Assembly (NCBI GenBank): GCA_963702235.1 | Contig: CAVPBZ010000018.1 | Location: forward strand, 620,001-684,000 | DNA length: 64,000 bases | Direction of reading: 5' to 3' | From: PALSA-505 sp963702235 | GTDB taxonomy: Bacteria > Actinomycetota > Actinomycetes > Streptosporangiales > Streptosporangiaceae | In this document: positions 1-8,423 of the stretch, one piece after another | Numbering within the stretch: the first letter of the stretch is position 1 | Layout: every line of letters starts with the position of its first letter | Made by a program: the position numbers and the translations under genes | Notes under the pieces: model-generated | Told to the model about the DNA's origin: nothing | Databases searched by the model: none | The model's input: the letters and a program-made list of their open reading frames with translations, nothing else

Positions 1-961
1 TGAGGGAGATGAGGAGCGCGAGGAGGACGGCTCCCGCGCCGGTGAAACCCATCACCTCGAGGAACGGAATGCCGGTGAGCGCGAGGCCGCACAGCGCGAC
101 GGCCACGCTGAGCGCCGCGAAGACAACCGAGCTGCCGGCGGTGCCGACGGCGCGGGAGACAGACTCCTCGGGCGCGATCCCGTCCTCGAGCTGGGTCCGG
201 TGCCGGTGCACGATGAACAGCGCGTAGTCGATCCCGCAGGCGAGTGCGAGCATCAGCGCCACGGTAACGGCCGCCGAGGATACCTGGGTGACCGCAGCAA
301 GGGCAGTCGTGCCGGTGGCCACGACGGCCACGCCAGTCAGCGCGGCGATCAGCGGGATGCCTGCGGCGATGACGGTGCCGAGCGTCAGCAGCAGCACCAC
401 CAGGGCGACGAGCACCCCGATGAGCTCGGGCAGTTCCGACGTGGACGAGGTTCCGCCCGGGTAGACGGCGCCGCCGTAATCGACCTGCAGGCCCGCGGTG
501 CGCGCCGGGGCGGTCGCGCTCGTCACGGCGGACAGCGCGGCCGTCGTCACGTTCGCGTCCGCGGCCGCCGTGAAGGTCGCCGTGGCCACGGCGACCTGGC
601 CGTTCTTCGACACGAGCCCGGACTGGAACGGGTCGCTCACCGAGGCGACCTGCGGGCCTGATCGCAGCCGCGTGATCGAGGCCTCGATGGCGGCTCGCCC
701 GGCGGTGCCGGTGACCTTGGCCGTGCCGGTGCTGGCGAAGACCACCTGTGTCGAGGGTGCGACGAGCGACGGCATCGCCTGCTGGAGCTGGTCGAGCGCC
801 TGCTGGGACTGCGTGCCGGGGACACTGAAGTTGTCAACGGTTGTGCCGCCGCTCAGCAGGCCGAGGCTGGCAATCCCCAGGGTTATGAGCAGCCAGGCTA
901 GGAGCACGAGGCGCCGGTGACGGTATGAAAGCCTGGCGAGGCGGTAAAGCGCTCTCGACAT
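1..961 (-). CDS. MMPL/RND-family membrane transporter, 5' part only
   Basis: N-terminal 320 residues of an MMPL (MmpL-like, RND superfamily) transporter; the 3' end lies outside the window. A transmembrane helix at about residues 17-37 is followed by an extracytoplasmic domain of about 150 residues. A cluster of helices then starts near residue 190 and includes the motif GIDYALF. The Asp-Tyr pair in this motif matches the proton-relay position of MmpL proteins. The start at 961 has an AGGAG ribosome site about 8 bases upstream. Substrate (lipid, drug or siderophore) cannot be told from this piece. The next gene is divergent, with about 230 bases between that hold no other gene I can support. 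Confidence 0.88.
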   Translation of the reverse strand, partial: MSRALYRLARLSYRHRRLVLLAWLLITLGIASLGLLSGGTTVDNFSVPGTQSQQALDQLQQAMPSLVAPSTQVVFASTGTAKVTGTAGRAAIEASITRLRSGPQVASVSDPFQSGLVSKNGQVAVATATFTAAADANVTTAALSAVTSATAPARTAGLQVDYGGAVYPGGTSSTSELPELIGVLVALVVLLLTLGTVIAAGIPLIAALTGVAVVATGTTALAAVTQVSSAAVTVALMLALACGIDYALFIVHRHRTQLEDGIAPEESVSRAVGTAGSSVVFAALSVAVALCGLALTGIPFLEVMGFTGAGAVLLALLISL

Positions 962-1190
962 CGGTATCTCCTGCTCGGGATGGCCGGCGGATCGAGAACC
1001 ACCTGCGCGCGCTGGCCGGTTCGGCTTCGACCAGCATCGCCGCGGCGACGGCTCTCCGGCATCACCGCCAGCGCTCCTCGGCCCCGGACGCTGACTGCAA
1101 TCCCCGCAGTACCCCCAGCCGCTATAAGCCAGGTCTGTCGCGCATGCATGTGCGCGGCCAGCGTGCATCGAGAAGGAGCACAATTGGGCT

Positions 1191-1889
1191 GTGATAGACA
1201 AGGCCGAATTGCGCCGGATGAGCCAGGCTGAACGCCAGGAACTGGCCAGCCTGCTCGCGGAACTGGACCAGGCCGGCCCGGGTCCGGTTAACCCGTACCT
1301 CGGCGACGCCAAGCTGCGCCGCGAACGTCAGGTGGCGCTGGTCATCATGGCGGGCTGCTGCGTGATCTTGGTCGGCTGGATCGTGGTGCTTCACGGCACG
1401 CTGCCGCGCTATTTCGACGCGCATCACTGGCGTGCCGTCTGGGTGACCTTCGACGTGCTGCTGCTGGCGGTGTTCGCGGCGACGGCCTGGGCGATATGGC
1501 GAGAACGGCAGATCCTGATCTTGCTACTCGTGCTCGTCGGCGCGATGCTGTGCTGCGACGCGTGGTTCGACATCGGCACGTCGCTGTCGACCAGCGGGAT
1601 CTGGATAAGCCTCCTGTCCGCCGTCTTCGCCGAGCTGCCGCTCGCCTTCCTGGCCTTCGCCGGGGCACGCCGGCTGCTCCGGATCACGGTCGCCGCCGGA
1701 ATCCTGGCCGGCGCTGAGGGCCAGGCGCGCATCGACACCCCCGCCCAGCGGGCCCCGAGAGGTATGCGGGACCGGGTCGGTACGGGTAGTTCGCTTCGTC
1801 GCACGCCGCTGGCGGGCGCTGGCCTGGACGAGGCGCTGCCGCGTGGCCGCGCTCAGCGCCGGGCCGAGCGGGCCGGGCAGTCGGCCTGA
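1191..1889 (+). CDS. hypothetical membrane protein, four predicted helices
   Basis: 232-residue protein of unknown function. It starts with GTG and has an AAGGAG ribosome site 15 bases upstream. Residues 1-45 are charged and helical (DKAELRRMSQAERQEL, typical of small actinobacterial membrane proteins). About four hydrophobic segments follow between residues 48 and 170. The last 60 residues are Arg-rich, polar and cytoplasmic-looking, and may be poorly conserved. Convergent with the beta-propeller gene that follows, with 11 bases between. No catalytic motif seen. Confidence 0.7.
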   Translation: MIDKAELRRMSQAERQELASLLAELDQAGPGPVNPYLGDAKLRRERQVALVIMAGCCVILVGWIVVLHGTLPRYFDAHHWRAVWVTFDVLLLAVFAATAWAIWRERQILILLLVLVGAMLCCDAWFDIGTSLSTSGIWISLLSAVFAELPLAFLAFAGARRLLRITVAAGILAGAEGQARIDTPAQRAPRGMRDRVGTGSSLRRTPLAGAGLDEALPRGRAQRRAERAGQSA

Positions 1890-1900
1890 CGGCAAGCTGC

Positions 1901-3250
1901 TCACCCGGCCGGGAGTACGACGACGGAGAAGTTGAGGCCCTGACTACCGGTCCCGGGGGAGAAGCGGACCGGCCGGGCCGACGGCGGAACCGCGTTCATG
2001 AGATAGGCCCTCGCGGTCCCGCCGACGAGGAACTCGCTCCCCCTGGGTAGCGCGCGCGCCCACAGGATGTTCTGCCCCGTCGTGAACCGCGTGCCGGGCA
2101 CCACCCTGACCGCCCCGCTGCGGGTATCGATGATCGCCGGCTGGATGGTCGCGCTGCTGTAGCGGCTGCCCTGGCCGGTGTTGACGAACGCCGCCAGCCA
2201 GCGGCCGCCGGCCGAGAACGCGCCGCCGAGCGCGAACCCGCGCCGGGACGGGCTGCGGACGGTCACGCTGGCCAGCGTCGCGGTATTGGTGATCTCCATA
2301 CAGCGCCAGCCCGAACGCTGGCCGCACAAGGCCGGGATCCAGGCGACGAGGCCGCGGCCGGACCCGGGGAGCGTGACGGCGCCGACCAGGCCGTAGTCGG
2401 CGCTGGTCACCTGGCCGAGCACGCTCACTTTCCCGGTGCGCGGGTTCCAGATGCCCAGCCGGGTAGGACGCGGCTTGTCCTGCAGGCTGCTGCCCTGCAC
2501 CATGATGCCGCCGGCCACGGCGAGCGGCGGGTCGAACGGGCCGGGACCGTTGTCCGGCACGTACCAGCCGCGCGGCACCGTGAGCTGACGGGACGGGCCG
2601 TGGCCGGCAGCGGGAATCTCGATCACGGATGTGCCGGTCCACGCGACGAAGATGTCGTGGCCTGCGGGCGAAGCGAAGACGGCCTGCCCTGGCGCGAGAT
2701 TCTGTACCTTGCCGCTCGCCACATCCAGGGCCCGGGCAACGTCGGGCCAGTACCCGTAGCCACGGACGGTGCTCCCGCTGGTATCGATCCAGTAGATACG
2801 CCCGCCTGCCGCCACGAGGGGAGTGTCCGACTGGTCCGCCGCCCCGGGCTCGGCCACCACCACCCGCTGGCGGCCCGTGGCCAGGTCGCCGATGCGCAGC
2901 CGGCCACTGCCGTCGATCCAGGCCACCGAGGGGAGCGCCGGGCCGCCAGACGGGACGCCCGCACCGGCTGTCCCGCCCGCGCCGCTCGCGCCGCGTCCCG
3001 GACCGGGGCCCGGCTGCCAGACGACAGCCGCGAGGACGGCCGCCGCCGCGGCGAGCACGACGGCGGCCAGGGCCGCCAGCCGCCTGCGACGGCGCCGCTG
3101 CCGGGCTTCCCTGAACAGGGCTAGGACGGACGTGACCAGGGCCGCACCGGCACACCGCGGCGGCGAGCTCTCGAGCAGGTCCCCGGCTGGCCCCGGCTTT
3201 CCCCTGGGGTCGCTCGGCGCCTCGGGGCCGCGGACCGGACCGGCGATCAC
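1901..3250 (-). CDS. membrane-anchored beta-propeller-like protein
   Basis: 449-residue protein with a short cytoplasmic N-terminus, a run of arginines (about residues 49-56), then one transmembrane helix at about residues 58-78. A proline/glycine linker leads to a large extracytoplasmic domain. That domain repeats blocks of the type 'W-I-D-G-S-G-R-L-R-I-G-D-L-A-T-G' and 'YWIDTSGS', which resemble WD40/TolB-like propeller blades. No enzyme residues recognised. It starts with GTG and has only a weak ribosome site, so the start is uncertain; an internal start just before the Arg run would keep the helix. Divergent from the GntR gene at 3292, which may control it. Confidence 0.72.
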   Translation of the reverse strand: MIAGPVRGPEAPSDPRGKPGPAGDLLESSPPRCAGAALVTSVLALFREARQRRRRRRLAALAAVVLAAAAAVLAAVVWQPGPGPGRGASGAGGTAGAGVPSGGPALPSVAWIDGSGRLRIGDLATGRQRVVVAEPGAADQSDTPLVAAGGRIYWIDTSGSTVRGYGYWPDVARALDVASGKVQNLAPGQAVFASPAGHDIFVAWTGTSVIEIPAAGHGPSRQLTVPRGWYVPDNGPGPFDPPLAVAGGIMVQGSSLQDKPRPTRLGIWNPRTGKVSVLGQVTSADYGLVGAVTLPGSGRGLVAWIPALCGQRSGWRCMEITNTATLASVTVRSPSRRGFALGGAFSAGGRWLAAFVNTGQGSRYSSATIQPAIIDTRSGAVRVVPGTRFTTGQNILWARALPRGSEFLVGGTARAYLMNAVPPSARPVRFSPGTGSQGLNFSVVVLPAG

Positions 3251-3251
3251 G

Positions 3252-3305
3252 GCTGACGCCTGTCCCCGGGCAGCTGTAGCATGGAACCACTATGGTTAGT
3301 ACCAT
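3252..3305 (+). promoter_or_regulatory. promoter and overlapping inverted repeats of the GntR gene
   Basis: A GCTGAC hexamer at 3252-3257 and TAGCAT at 3277-3282 (19 bases apart) form a plausible promoter whose start point would fall at or next to the ATG at 3292. No Shine-Dalgarno is present, so a leaderless mRNA is likely. Two inverted repeats overlap the start codon: AACCA-CTA-TGGTT (3285-3297) and ATGGT-TAGT-ACCAT (3292-3305). The position fits autorepression and possibly control of the divergent propeller gene. Confidence 0.5.
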
Positions 3306-3660
3306 CCTGCACGTCAAGGTCAACAGGTCCGGCCCGGTACCGCTGCACGAGCAGGTGGCTGCGCACATCCGCCGGGCCATCGCCGACGGCGAGGCCGGGC
3401 CGGGTGAACGGCTGCCGCTGGCCAGGGACCTCGCCGCGGTCCTGGGCGTGAACAAGAACACCGTTCTGCGCGCGCTGCACGTGCTCAGGCAGGAGGGGCT
3501 GCTGGAGTTCCGCCGCGGCCGCGGCATCACCGTCGCGGGCACACCCCAGCGCGGCGCCGTCCTGGCACAGGCCAGGAAGCTGGTCGCGTTCGCCCGCGAG
3601 CACGGTTACGGGCGCAGCGAGCTGCTCCAGATGATCACGGATCTGCCGCAGGACACCTAG
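3292..3660 (+). CDS. GntR-family transcriptional regulator, YtrA subfamily
   Basis: 122-residue regulator. Residues 10-80 hold the winged helix-turn-helix of the GntR family (PLHEQVAAHIRRAIADGE, then LARDLAAVLGVNKNTVLRAL and the wing GLLEFRRGRGITV). Only about 40 residues follow, the short dimerisation tail of the YtrA subgroup rather than an FCD or UTRA ligand domain. YtrA regulators usually repress adjacent ABC or membrane-protein genes. Here the partner would be the divergent anchored propeller protein, with inverted repeats over the shared start region. The gene ends 10 bases from the convergent DUF3866 gene. Confidence 0.88.
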   Translation: MVSTILHVKVNRSGPVPLHEQVAAHIRRAIADGEAGPGERLPLARDLAAVLGVNKNTVLRALHVLRQEGLLEFRRGRGITVAGTPQRGAVLAQARKLVAFAREHGYGRSELLQMITDLPQDT

Positions 3661-3670
3661 CGGGCAGCGG

Positions 3671-4864
3671 CTAAGCCAGCAGCGACAGTGCGTGCCTTCC
3701 CGCGGCCGCGGCGGCCAGGAAGTACGCCAGGTCCTGGTCGAGGCCGCGGCCCATGGTGGACAGCGGCACCGGGCACGCGCGCAGCGCATCGAGCAATCCG
3801 TCCAGCGGTACCCGCACTAGGTCGTGGCGCGGCCCGAGCGCAGCGGCCTGCTCGGCCACCCGCGCGCCGAACTCCCCGGGCAAGTCCGGCACGACCACGT
3901 CCGCCCTGGCCAGCGCGACCCGGCCGTAGGCGGTCAGGCTGTGATGCGACACCCCGCGGTGCCGCTCCCTCGCGTCGGCCTCGCTCACCCGCAGCGAGGC
4001 CACCGGCCGGCCGTTCAGGACCGCCGCGGCGTTGACCGCCTCGCCGGAGGCCACGCCGGAGAACCCCCACCGGGTGCCGGTGCCGAGGTTGCCCGGACCC
4101 TGCGTGACCACGGCCAGGTCCGCGCCCAGCACGTGCCGCGCGGCCAGCAGCCCGGTGTGCAGCGTGACCGCCTCCAGGTCACCGCCGAACGCCTGCCCGA
4201 CGCTGATCGTGCCCGCCAGCCAGCCGGCCGCGCGCAGGCCCGCGCAGGTCCGGGAGAACCACACCGGGAGCGCGCCGCCGTCCTGCATCACGTACACGGC
4301 CCGTGGGGGTGCGACGGCGGAGGGTGACGCGCCTGCCGGGGCGAGTGCGTAGGTGGAGGACCTGTCTCCCAGGGGCAGTGCGTCGGCTGAGGGTGGTGCG
4401 CCGGCTGAGGGTGGCGTGACCGTGGCCGCCGGCCTGACGGCCCGGGTGGCGGCCAGCACGGCGGGCAGCGCCGAATGCAAGTCGGCCACCACCACCGGCA
4501 TGCCGCCGAGGTCGTCGGCGTCCCTGAGCAGGTCATGGTGCGGCGAGTCCTGCTCGTCAACGCCGAGCACGGTCGCCTGCAGCGGGGTGTAGCGCGCCTT
4601 GACGAGGTGCCCCGCGCCGGGCGGGTTATCGGCGGGCAGCCGGTCGGGGATGGCCACGACGAAGGCATAGCCTCCGGTACCCAGGCCGAGCGCCAGGGCG
4701 GTCGTGTTCAGCAGCACCCGGTCGCCCGGCCCGGGCTGGCCGGTGAGCGCGGGGTAGGCGAGCGCCCGGCAGGCATCGCCGCCGGACGTCGTCACGTCCA
4801 GCTCAACCGCGCCCGGCCACTGCCGGCGGACCGCGGTGACCACGCCGTCGCGCCACCTGATCAC
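3671..4864 (-). CDS. DUF3866 family protein
   Basis: 397-residue cytoplasmic protein of the actinobacterial DUF3866 family, function unknown. It begins MIRWRDGVVTAVRRQW and contains the family blocks LLNTTALALGLGTGGYAFVV, HLVKARYTPLQATVLGVDEQ and VVTQGPGNLGTGTRWGFSG. A Pro/Ser/Ala-rich stretch at about residues 150-190 (encoded at 4300-4420, with direct repeats) looks like an inserted, weakly conserved linker. In actinomycetes this gene commonly sits near the pafBC-tat-helY genes, as here, but divergently transcribed from pafB. The ATG start leaves about 170 bases of shared upstream region. Confidence 0.85.
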   Translation of the reverse strand: MIRWRDGVVTAVRRQWPGAVELDVTTSGGDACRALAYPALTGQPGPGDRVLLNTTALALGLGTGGYAFVVAIPDRLPADNPPGAGHLVKARYTPLQATVLGVDEQDSPHHDLLRDADDLGGMPVVVADLHSALPAVLAATRAVRPAATVTPPSAGAPPSADALPLGDRSSTYALAPAGASPSAVAPPRAVYVMQDGGALPVWFSRTCAGLRAAGWLAGTISVGQAFGGDLEAVTLHTGLLAARHVLGADLAVVTQGPGNLGTGTRWGFSGVASGEAVNAAAVLNGRPVASLRVSEADARERHRGVSHHSLTAYGRVALARADVVVPDLPGEFGARVAEQAAALGPRHDLVRVPLDGLLDALRACPVPLSTMGRGLDQDLAYFLAAAAAGRHALSLLA

Positions 4865-5037
4865 TGAGCCCTTTTCATCCGCACAAGTCAGTCCAGGTGA
4901 TCAGGCACTGGATGGGGTATGAAAAAGGTTCACCACGGCAGGGTAGCGTCAGAGCAGTGCCGGTGCTGCCCAATCTGCGGCGCGCCGACCGGGGGCGGTA
5001 GACAATACTGCGCAAGGGGCTCCGGAGAGGGACGGCG

Positions 5038-5988
5038 ATGTCGCGGCGCAAGACGGAAAGGCTGCTCAGCCTCGTGGTCTGCCTGCTGTCGACCCGCCGT
5101 GCCCTGACCGCGGCGCAGATCCGCGAAGCGGTTCCGGGCTACCCCGACTCGTTCGAGGCGTTCAAGCGGATGTTCGAGCGGGACAAAGAAGAACTGCGCG
5201 AGCTCGGCATCCCGCTGGAGACCGACCTCGCCTCGCCCGGTGACGAGGATGCCGGCTACCGGATCCAGCGCGAAGCCTACGAGCTGCCGGAGATCACGCT
5301 GGAGCCGGACGAGGCGGCCGTGCTCGGGCTGGCCGCCCGGGTGTGGCGCCGGGCCGAGCTCGCCGGGGCCGCGGCGGGCGGGCTGCTCAAGCTGCGGGCG
5401 GCCGGGATCGACGCCGAGGACACCACCCAGACCGGCATAGAACCCAGAGTCCAGACCGGCGAAGCCGCGTTCGGCCCTCTCTGGGAGGCGGTCATGGAGC
5501 GGCGTCCGGTCACCTTCACCTACCGCGCGCCCGGCCGGTCCGCACCGCAGCAGCGCAGCCTGGAACCGTGGGGCGTGGTGAACAGGCACGGCCGCTGGTA
5601 CGTGGCGGGGCACGACCGCGACCGGGACGGCGTGCGGGTGTTCAGGCTCAGCAGGATCGAGGGGACCGTCTCGTTCAGCGGCCCGCCGGGCAACGTCGTC
5701 GTCCCCGCGGGGATCGACGTGCGGGAGCTGGTCAGGGACTGGGACTCGAGCCCGCCGGCGCACCGCACGGCCACCCTGCGGGTGCGGGCGGGGGCCGGGC
5801 ACGGGCTGCGCCGCGGTGCGGTCGCCGTGCAGCCGGACGGCGACGGGTGGGAGGAGCTGGAGGTCTCGTTCCACGATCTCGGCTGGTACGCCGACTACCT
5901 GGCCTCCTTCGGCGCGGACGTGATCGCCGTGGACCCGCCGGACCTGCGCGAAGCCGTGATCCGCCGGCTGAAAGGAGTGCCGCAATGA
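5038..5988 (+). CDS. pafB: WYL-domain transcriptional regulator PafB
   Basis: 316 residues. An N-terminal winged helix region (SRRKTERLLSLVVCLLSTRRALTAAQIRE) is followed by a WYL ligand-sensing domain (PLWEAVMERRPVTFTY, then GRWYVAGHDRDRDGVRVFRLSRI) and a C-terminal WCX-type extension. In mycobacteria PafB and PafC form a heterodimer that activates the LexA/RecA-independent DNA-damage response. The start at 5038 has GGAGAGG about 8 bases upstream. The gene overlaps pafC by four bases (ATGA), so the two are translationally coupled. Order and spacing match other actinobacteria, though the proteasome genes often found upstream are not here. Confidence 0.92.
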   Translation: MSRRKTERLLSLVVCLLSTRRALTAAQIREAVPGYPDSFEAFKRMFERDKEELRELGIPLETDLASPGDEDAGYRIQREAYELPEITLEPDEAAVLGLAARVWRRAELAGAAAGGLLKLRAAGIDAEDTTQTGIEPRVQTGEAAFGPLWEAVMERRPVTFTYRAPGRSAPQQRSLEPWGVVNRHGRWYVAGHDRDRDGVRVFRLSRIEGTVSFSGPPGNVVVPAGIDVRELVRDWDSSPPAHRTATLRVRAGAGHGLRRGAVAVQPDGDGWEELEVSFHDLGWYADYLASFGADVIAVDPPDLREAVIRRLKGVPQ

Positions 5989-6950
5989 CCGCATCCGGCG
6001 CGCAGACCGGCACCCAGCGGCTGCAGCGGCTGCTCGCCCTGGTTCCCTACGTGGTCAGCAGGAACGCCGTCGGCCTGGCCGAGACCGCGGCCGCGTTCGG
6101 CGTGACCGAGCGCGAGCTCGTCGATGACCTCAACATGCTGTGGTGCGTCGAGCTGCGCGCGCCCGACCCGTACTGCCCGATCGACCTGTCCTACGAGGGC
6201 GGCGAGATCGTGGTCAGCGAGGCCGAGTCGATCGCCCGGCCGCTGCGGCTCGGCGCGGACGAGGCGAGCGCCCTGCTGGTGGCGCTGCGGATGCTCGCCG
6301 AGGTGACGCCGTCCGGGTCTGCCGCGCTCACCCGGACGATCGCCAAGCTGGAGGCGGCAGCGGGCGAGGCCGCCGCGGTCAGCGCGCAGGTCCAGATTCA
6401 GGTGGACAAGGGCCACGCGGACGACATCCTCAGCCAGTCCGAGGACGCGATCACGCAGGGCCGCCGGATTCACCTGCGCTACTACGTGCCGGGCCGGGAC
6501 GAGGCCACCGAGCGTGACGTCGACCCGATGCGGCTGCTCGTGGTGGAGGGCCGCACGTACCTGGAGGGCTGGTGCCGCCGCGCCGAGGGGGTGCGGCTGT
6601 TCCGGCTGGACCGGGTGCTTGGCCTGGAAGTACTGGACGTGGCCGCCGCGGTCCCGGCCGAAGCCGAGCCGAAGGACGTGGACGAGGGGCTGTTCCGGCC
6701 GTCCCCGCAGGACGTCACCGTGCTGCTCGAGCTGCGGCCCGGCGGGCACTGGGTCGCCGAGTACTACCCGTGCGAGAGCGTGGAGAGGCTCGGCGATGAA
6801 CTGCGGGTGACCCTGCGCACGCCCGACACCCGCTGGGTGCGGCGGCTCGCCCTGCGGCTGGGCGAGGACGGCCGGGTCATCGCGCCGGCTGGGCTCGCCG
6901 CCCAGGTCAGCCACGACGCCGCCGCGGCGCTCGCCCAGTACGCCTCCTGA
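5985..6950 (+). CDS. pafC: WYL-domain transcriptional regulator PafC
   Basis: 321 residues; partner of PafB. N-terminal helix-turn-helix (LQRLLALVPYVVSRNAVGLAE), then a WYL domain (ITQGRRIHLRYYVPGRDE, then RTYLEGWCRRAEGVRLFRLDRV) and a C-terminal WCX-like domain ending near the C-terminus. The ATG at 5985 is chosen because it overlaps the pafB stop, has AAAGGAG upstream and begins where PafC homology begins; the frame is open far upstream only through GC bias. The hairpin at 6959-6990 follows directly, so pafBC probably form their own transcript ahead of tatA. Confidence 0.92.
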   Translation: MTASGAQTGTQRLQRLLALVPYVVSRNAVGLAETAAAFGVTERELVDDLNMLWCVELRAPDPYCPIDLSYEGGEIVVSEAESIARPLRLGADEASALLVALRMLAEVTPSGSAALTRTIAKLEAAAGEAAAVSAQVQIQVDKGHADDILSQSEDAITQGRRIHLRYYVPGRDEATERDVDPMRLLVVEGRTYLEGWCRRAEGVRLFRLDRVLGLEVLDVAAAVPAEAEPKDVDEGLFRPSPQDVTVLLELRPGGHWVAEYYPCESVERLGDELRVTLRTPDTRWVRRLALRLGEDGRVIAPAGLAAQVSHDAAAALAQYAS

Positions 6951-6958
6951 TCGCAGGC

Positions 6959-6990
6959 GCCCGGTCCGGAACAGTTGAACCGGACCGGGC
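6959..6990 (+). terminator. hairpin terminator after pafC
   Basis: Perfect 11-bp inverted repeat: GCCCGGTCCGG at 6959-6969 and CCGGACCGGGC at 6980-6990 around a 10-base loop, 9 bases after the pafC stop. There is no U-tract, as is usual for terminators in high-GC actinomycetes. Confidence 0.65.
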
Positions 6991-7119
6991 CGGCGTGCGA
7001 ATGTAGTCTGGCGGCCATTACCCCCGGCCGGTGGCGCTGCCGCGTGCACCGGTCAGGACTGTACACTCGGCCGCAGGAACTCCAACCGCGCGGGGACCTT
7101 CCCGCTGAAGAGGACCGAC

Positions 7120-7440
7120 ATGAACTTTGGCGACCTGTTTGACAGCCCCTGGAAGATACTCATCATCGCCGTGGTTGTCCTCGTGCTGTTCGGGTCGAAG
7201 AAGCTGCCCGGCGCCGCACGGTCCCTCGGGCAGTCGATGCGGATCCTCAAGAAGGAAATCAGCACGCTGCACGATGAGGACGAGCAGAAGGACGCCGCCA
7301 CCGTGCACACCCCGGCCGCGCCGCAGCCGCCCGCCGCGATCACGCACCAGGCGCAGGTGGACCTGCTCCAGCAGCAGCTCGACGAGCTGCGCCGGCAATC
7401 CGCGGCGACTGAGGCTCAGCAGACGCACCAGGCCAGCTAG
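7120..7440 (+). CDS. tatA: twin-arginine translocase subunit TatA
   Basis: 106 residues. One transmembrane helix (about residues 11-25, WKILIIAVVVLVLFG) is followed by the diagnostic FGSKKLPGAARSLGQSMR amphipathic helix and a charged, Gln-rich cytoplasmic tail. TatA forms the pore-like oligomer of the Tat exporter for folded proteins. It lies 17 bases before tatC in the usual actinobacterial pafBC-tatAC order. The short ATG start at 7120 puts the helix directly at the N-terminus, as in the family. A Tat substrate is encoded in this window (the MauA-like protein at 26268-26702). Confidence 0.95.
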   Translation: MNFGDLFDSPWKILIIAVVVLVLFGSKKLPGAARSLGQSMRILKKEISTLHDEDEQKDAATVHTPAAPQPPAAITHQAQVDLLQQQLDELRRQSAATEAQQTHQAS

Positions 7441-7457
7441 CCGGCCGTTTACCGGCC

Positions 7458-8402
7458 ATGTCCAAGCTGCCTGATACCGTCACGGGCGCCCGCGTGCTCG
7501 GCGGCCGGATGATGGCCATACACAAGCAGAGCAACCCCGACGGCCGGATGCCGCTCATGGATCATCTCCGTGAGCTGCGGTCCCGGGTGATCAGGGCGCT
7601 GCTGGCGATGGTGGCCGGGACGGTTGTCGGGCTGCTCCCCTCGGTCTACGACCGGCTGTGGCGGTTCATCGACCACCCGTTCGCGAGGGCCTCGGCCGCG
7701 CTGTGCCGGTCTCATGGCGCGCACGGCTGCACAGGGATCAACAACAGCCTCATCGTCAACGGCATCTTCGACCCTCTGTCGATCCGGATCGAGATCGCCT
7801 TCTTCTTCGGGCTCATCGTCACCTCCCCGGTCTGGCTCTACCAGCTGTGGGCGTTCATCGCGCCCGGCCTGTACGCCAGGGAGAAGCGGTACACCTACAC
7901 GTTCGTGGGCGCCGCGGTGCCGCTGTTCGTGGCTGGCGCCGGGCTCGCCTACCTGGTGATGAGCCGGGGGCTGACGTTCCTGCTGGGGCTGACCCCGTCG
8001 GGAGTCAACGTCCTGCCGAGCATCAGCACCTATCTCGGCTACGTGATGGCCATGATCCTCGGCTTCGGGCTCACGTTCGAGCTGCCGCTCGCGCTCGTCG
8101 TACTCAACTACGCCCGCATCCTGACGCACGAACGCTTCAGGAAGTGGCGGAGGGTGATGATCTTCGCGGTGTTCGTGTTCGCGGGGATCGCCACGCCGAG
8201 TCCGGACCCGCTGACGATGCTGCTGCTCGCCGCGCCGTGCATTGTGCTCGTCGAGGTATCCGAGTTCCTGATCTGGGCGCATGACCGCAGCCTGGCCCGG
8301 CGGCCCGATCCCTATGCCGGCTTGCGCGACGACGAGGCCACGCCGCTCGACCTCGACCCTTACGGCGGCAGCTACGGCGACAGGGCGGATTCGGACTCCT
8401 AG
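7458..8402 (+). CDS. tatC: twin-arginine translocase subunit TatC
   Basis: Six-helix core of the Tat translocase, which binds the twin-arginine signal peptide. Family blocks seen: MPLMDHLRELRSRVIRALLA at the N-terminus, FFFGLIVTSPVWLYQLWAFIAPGLY, FELPLALVVLNYARILTHERFRKWRR, and IATPSPDPLTMLLLAAP. From the ATG at 7458 the protein has 314 residues. No good ribosome site precedes that codon, and ATGs at 7509 or 7512 would give a start nearer the conserved region, so the first 17-18 residues are doubtful. The tail after the last helix is acidic. helY follows 21 bases downstream. Confidence 0.95.
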   Translation: MSKLPDTVTGARVLGGRMMAIHKQSNPDGRMPLMDHLRELRSRVIRALLAMVAGTVVGLLPSVYDRLWRFIDHPFARASAALCRSHGAHGCTGINNSLIVNGIFDPLSIRIEIAFFFGLIVTSPVWLYQLWAFIAPGLYAREKRYTYTFVGAAVPLFVAGAGLAYLVMSRGLTFLLGLTPSGVNVLPSISTYLGYVMAMILGFGLTFELPLALVVLNYARILTHERFRKWRRVMIFAVFVFAGIATPSPDPLTMLLLAAPCIVLVEVSEFLIWAHDRSLARRPDPYAGLRDDEATPLDLDPYGGSYGDRADSDS

Positions 8403-8423
8403 CGCTGCGCCTAACCTGGAGCC

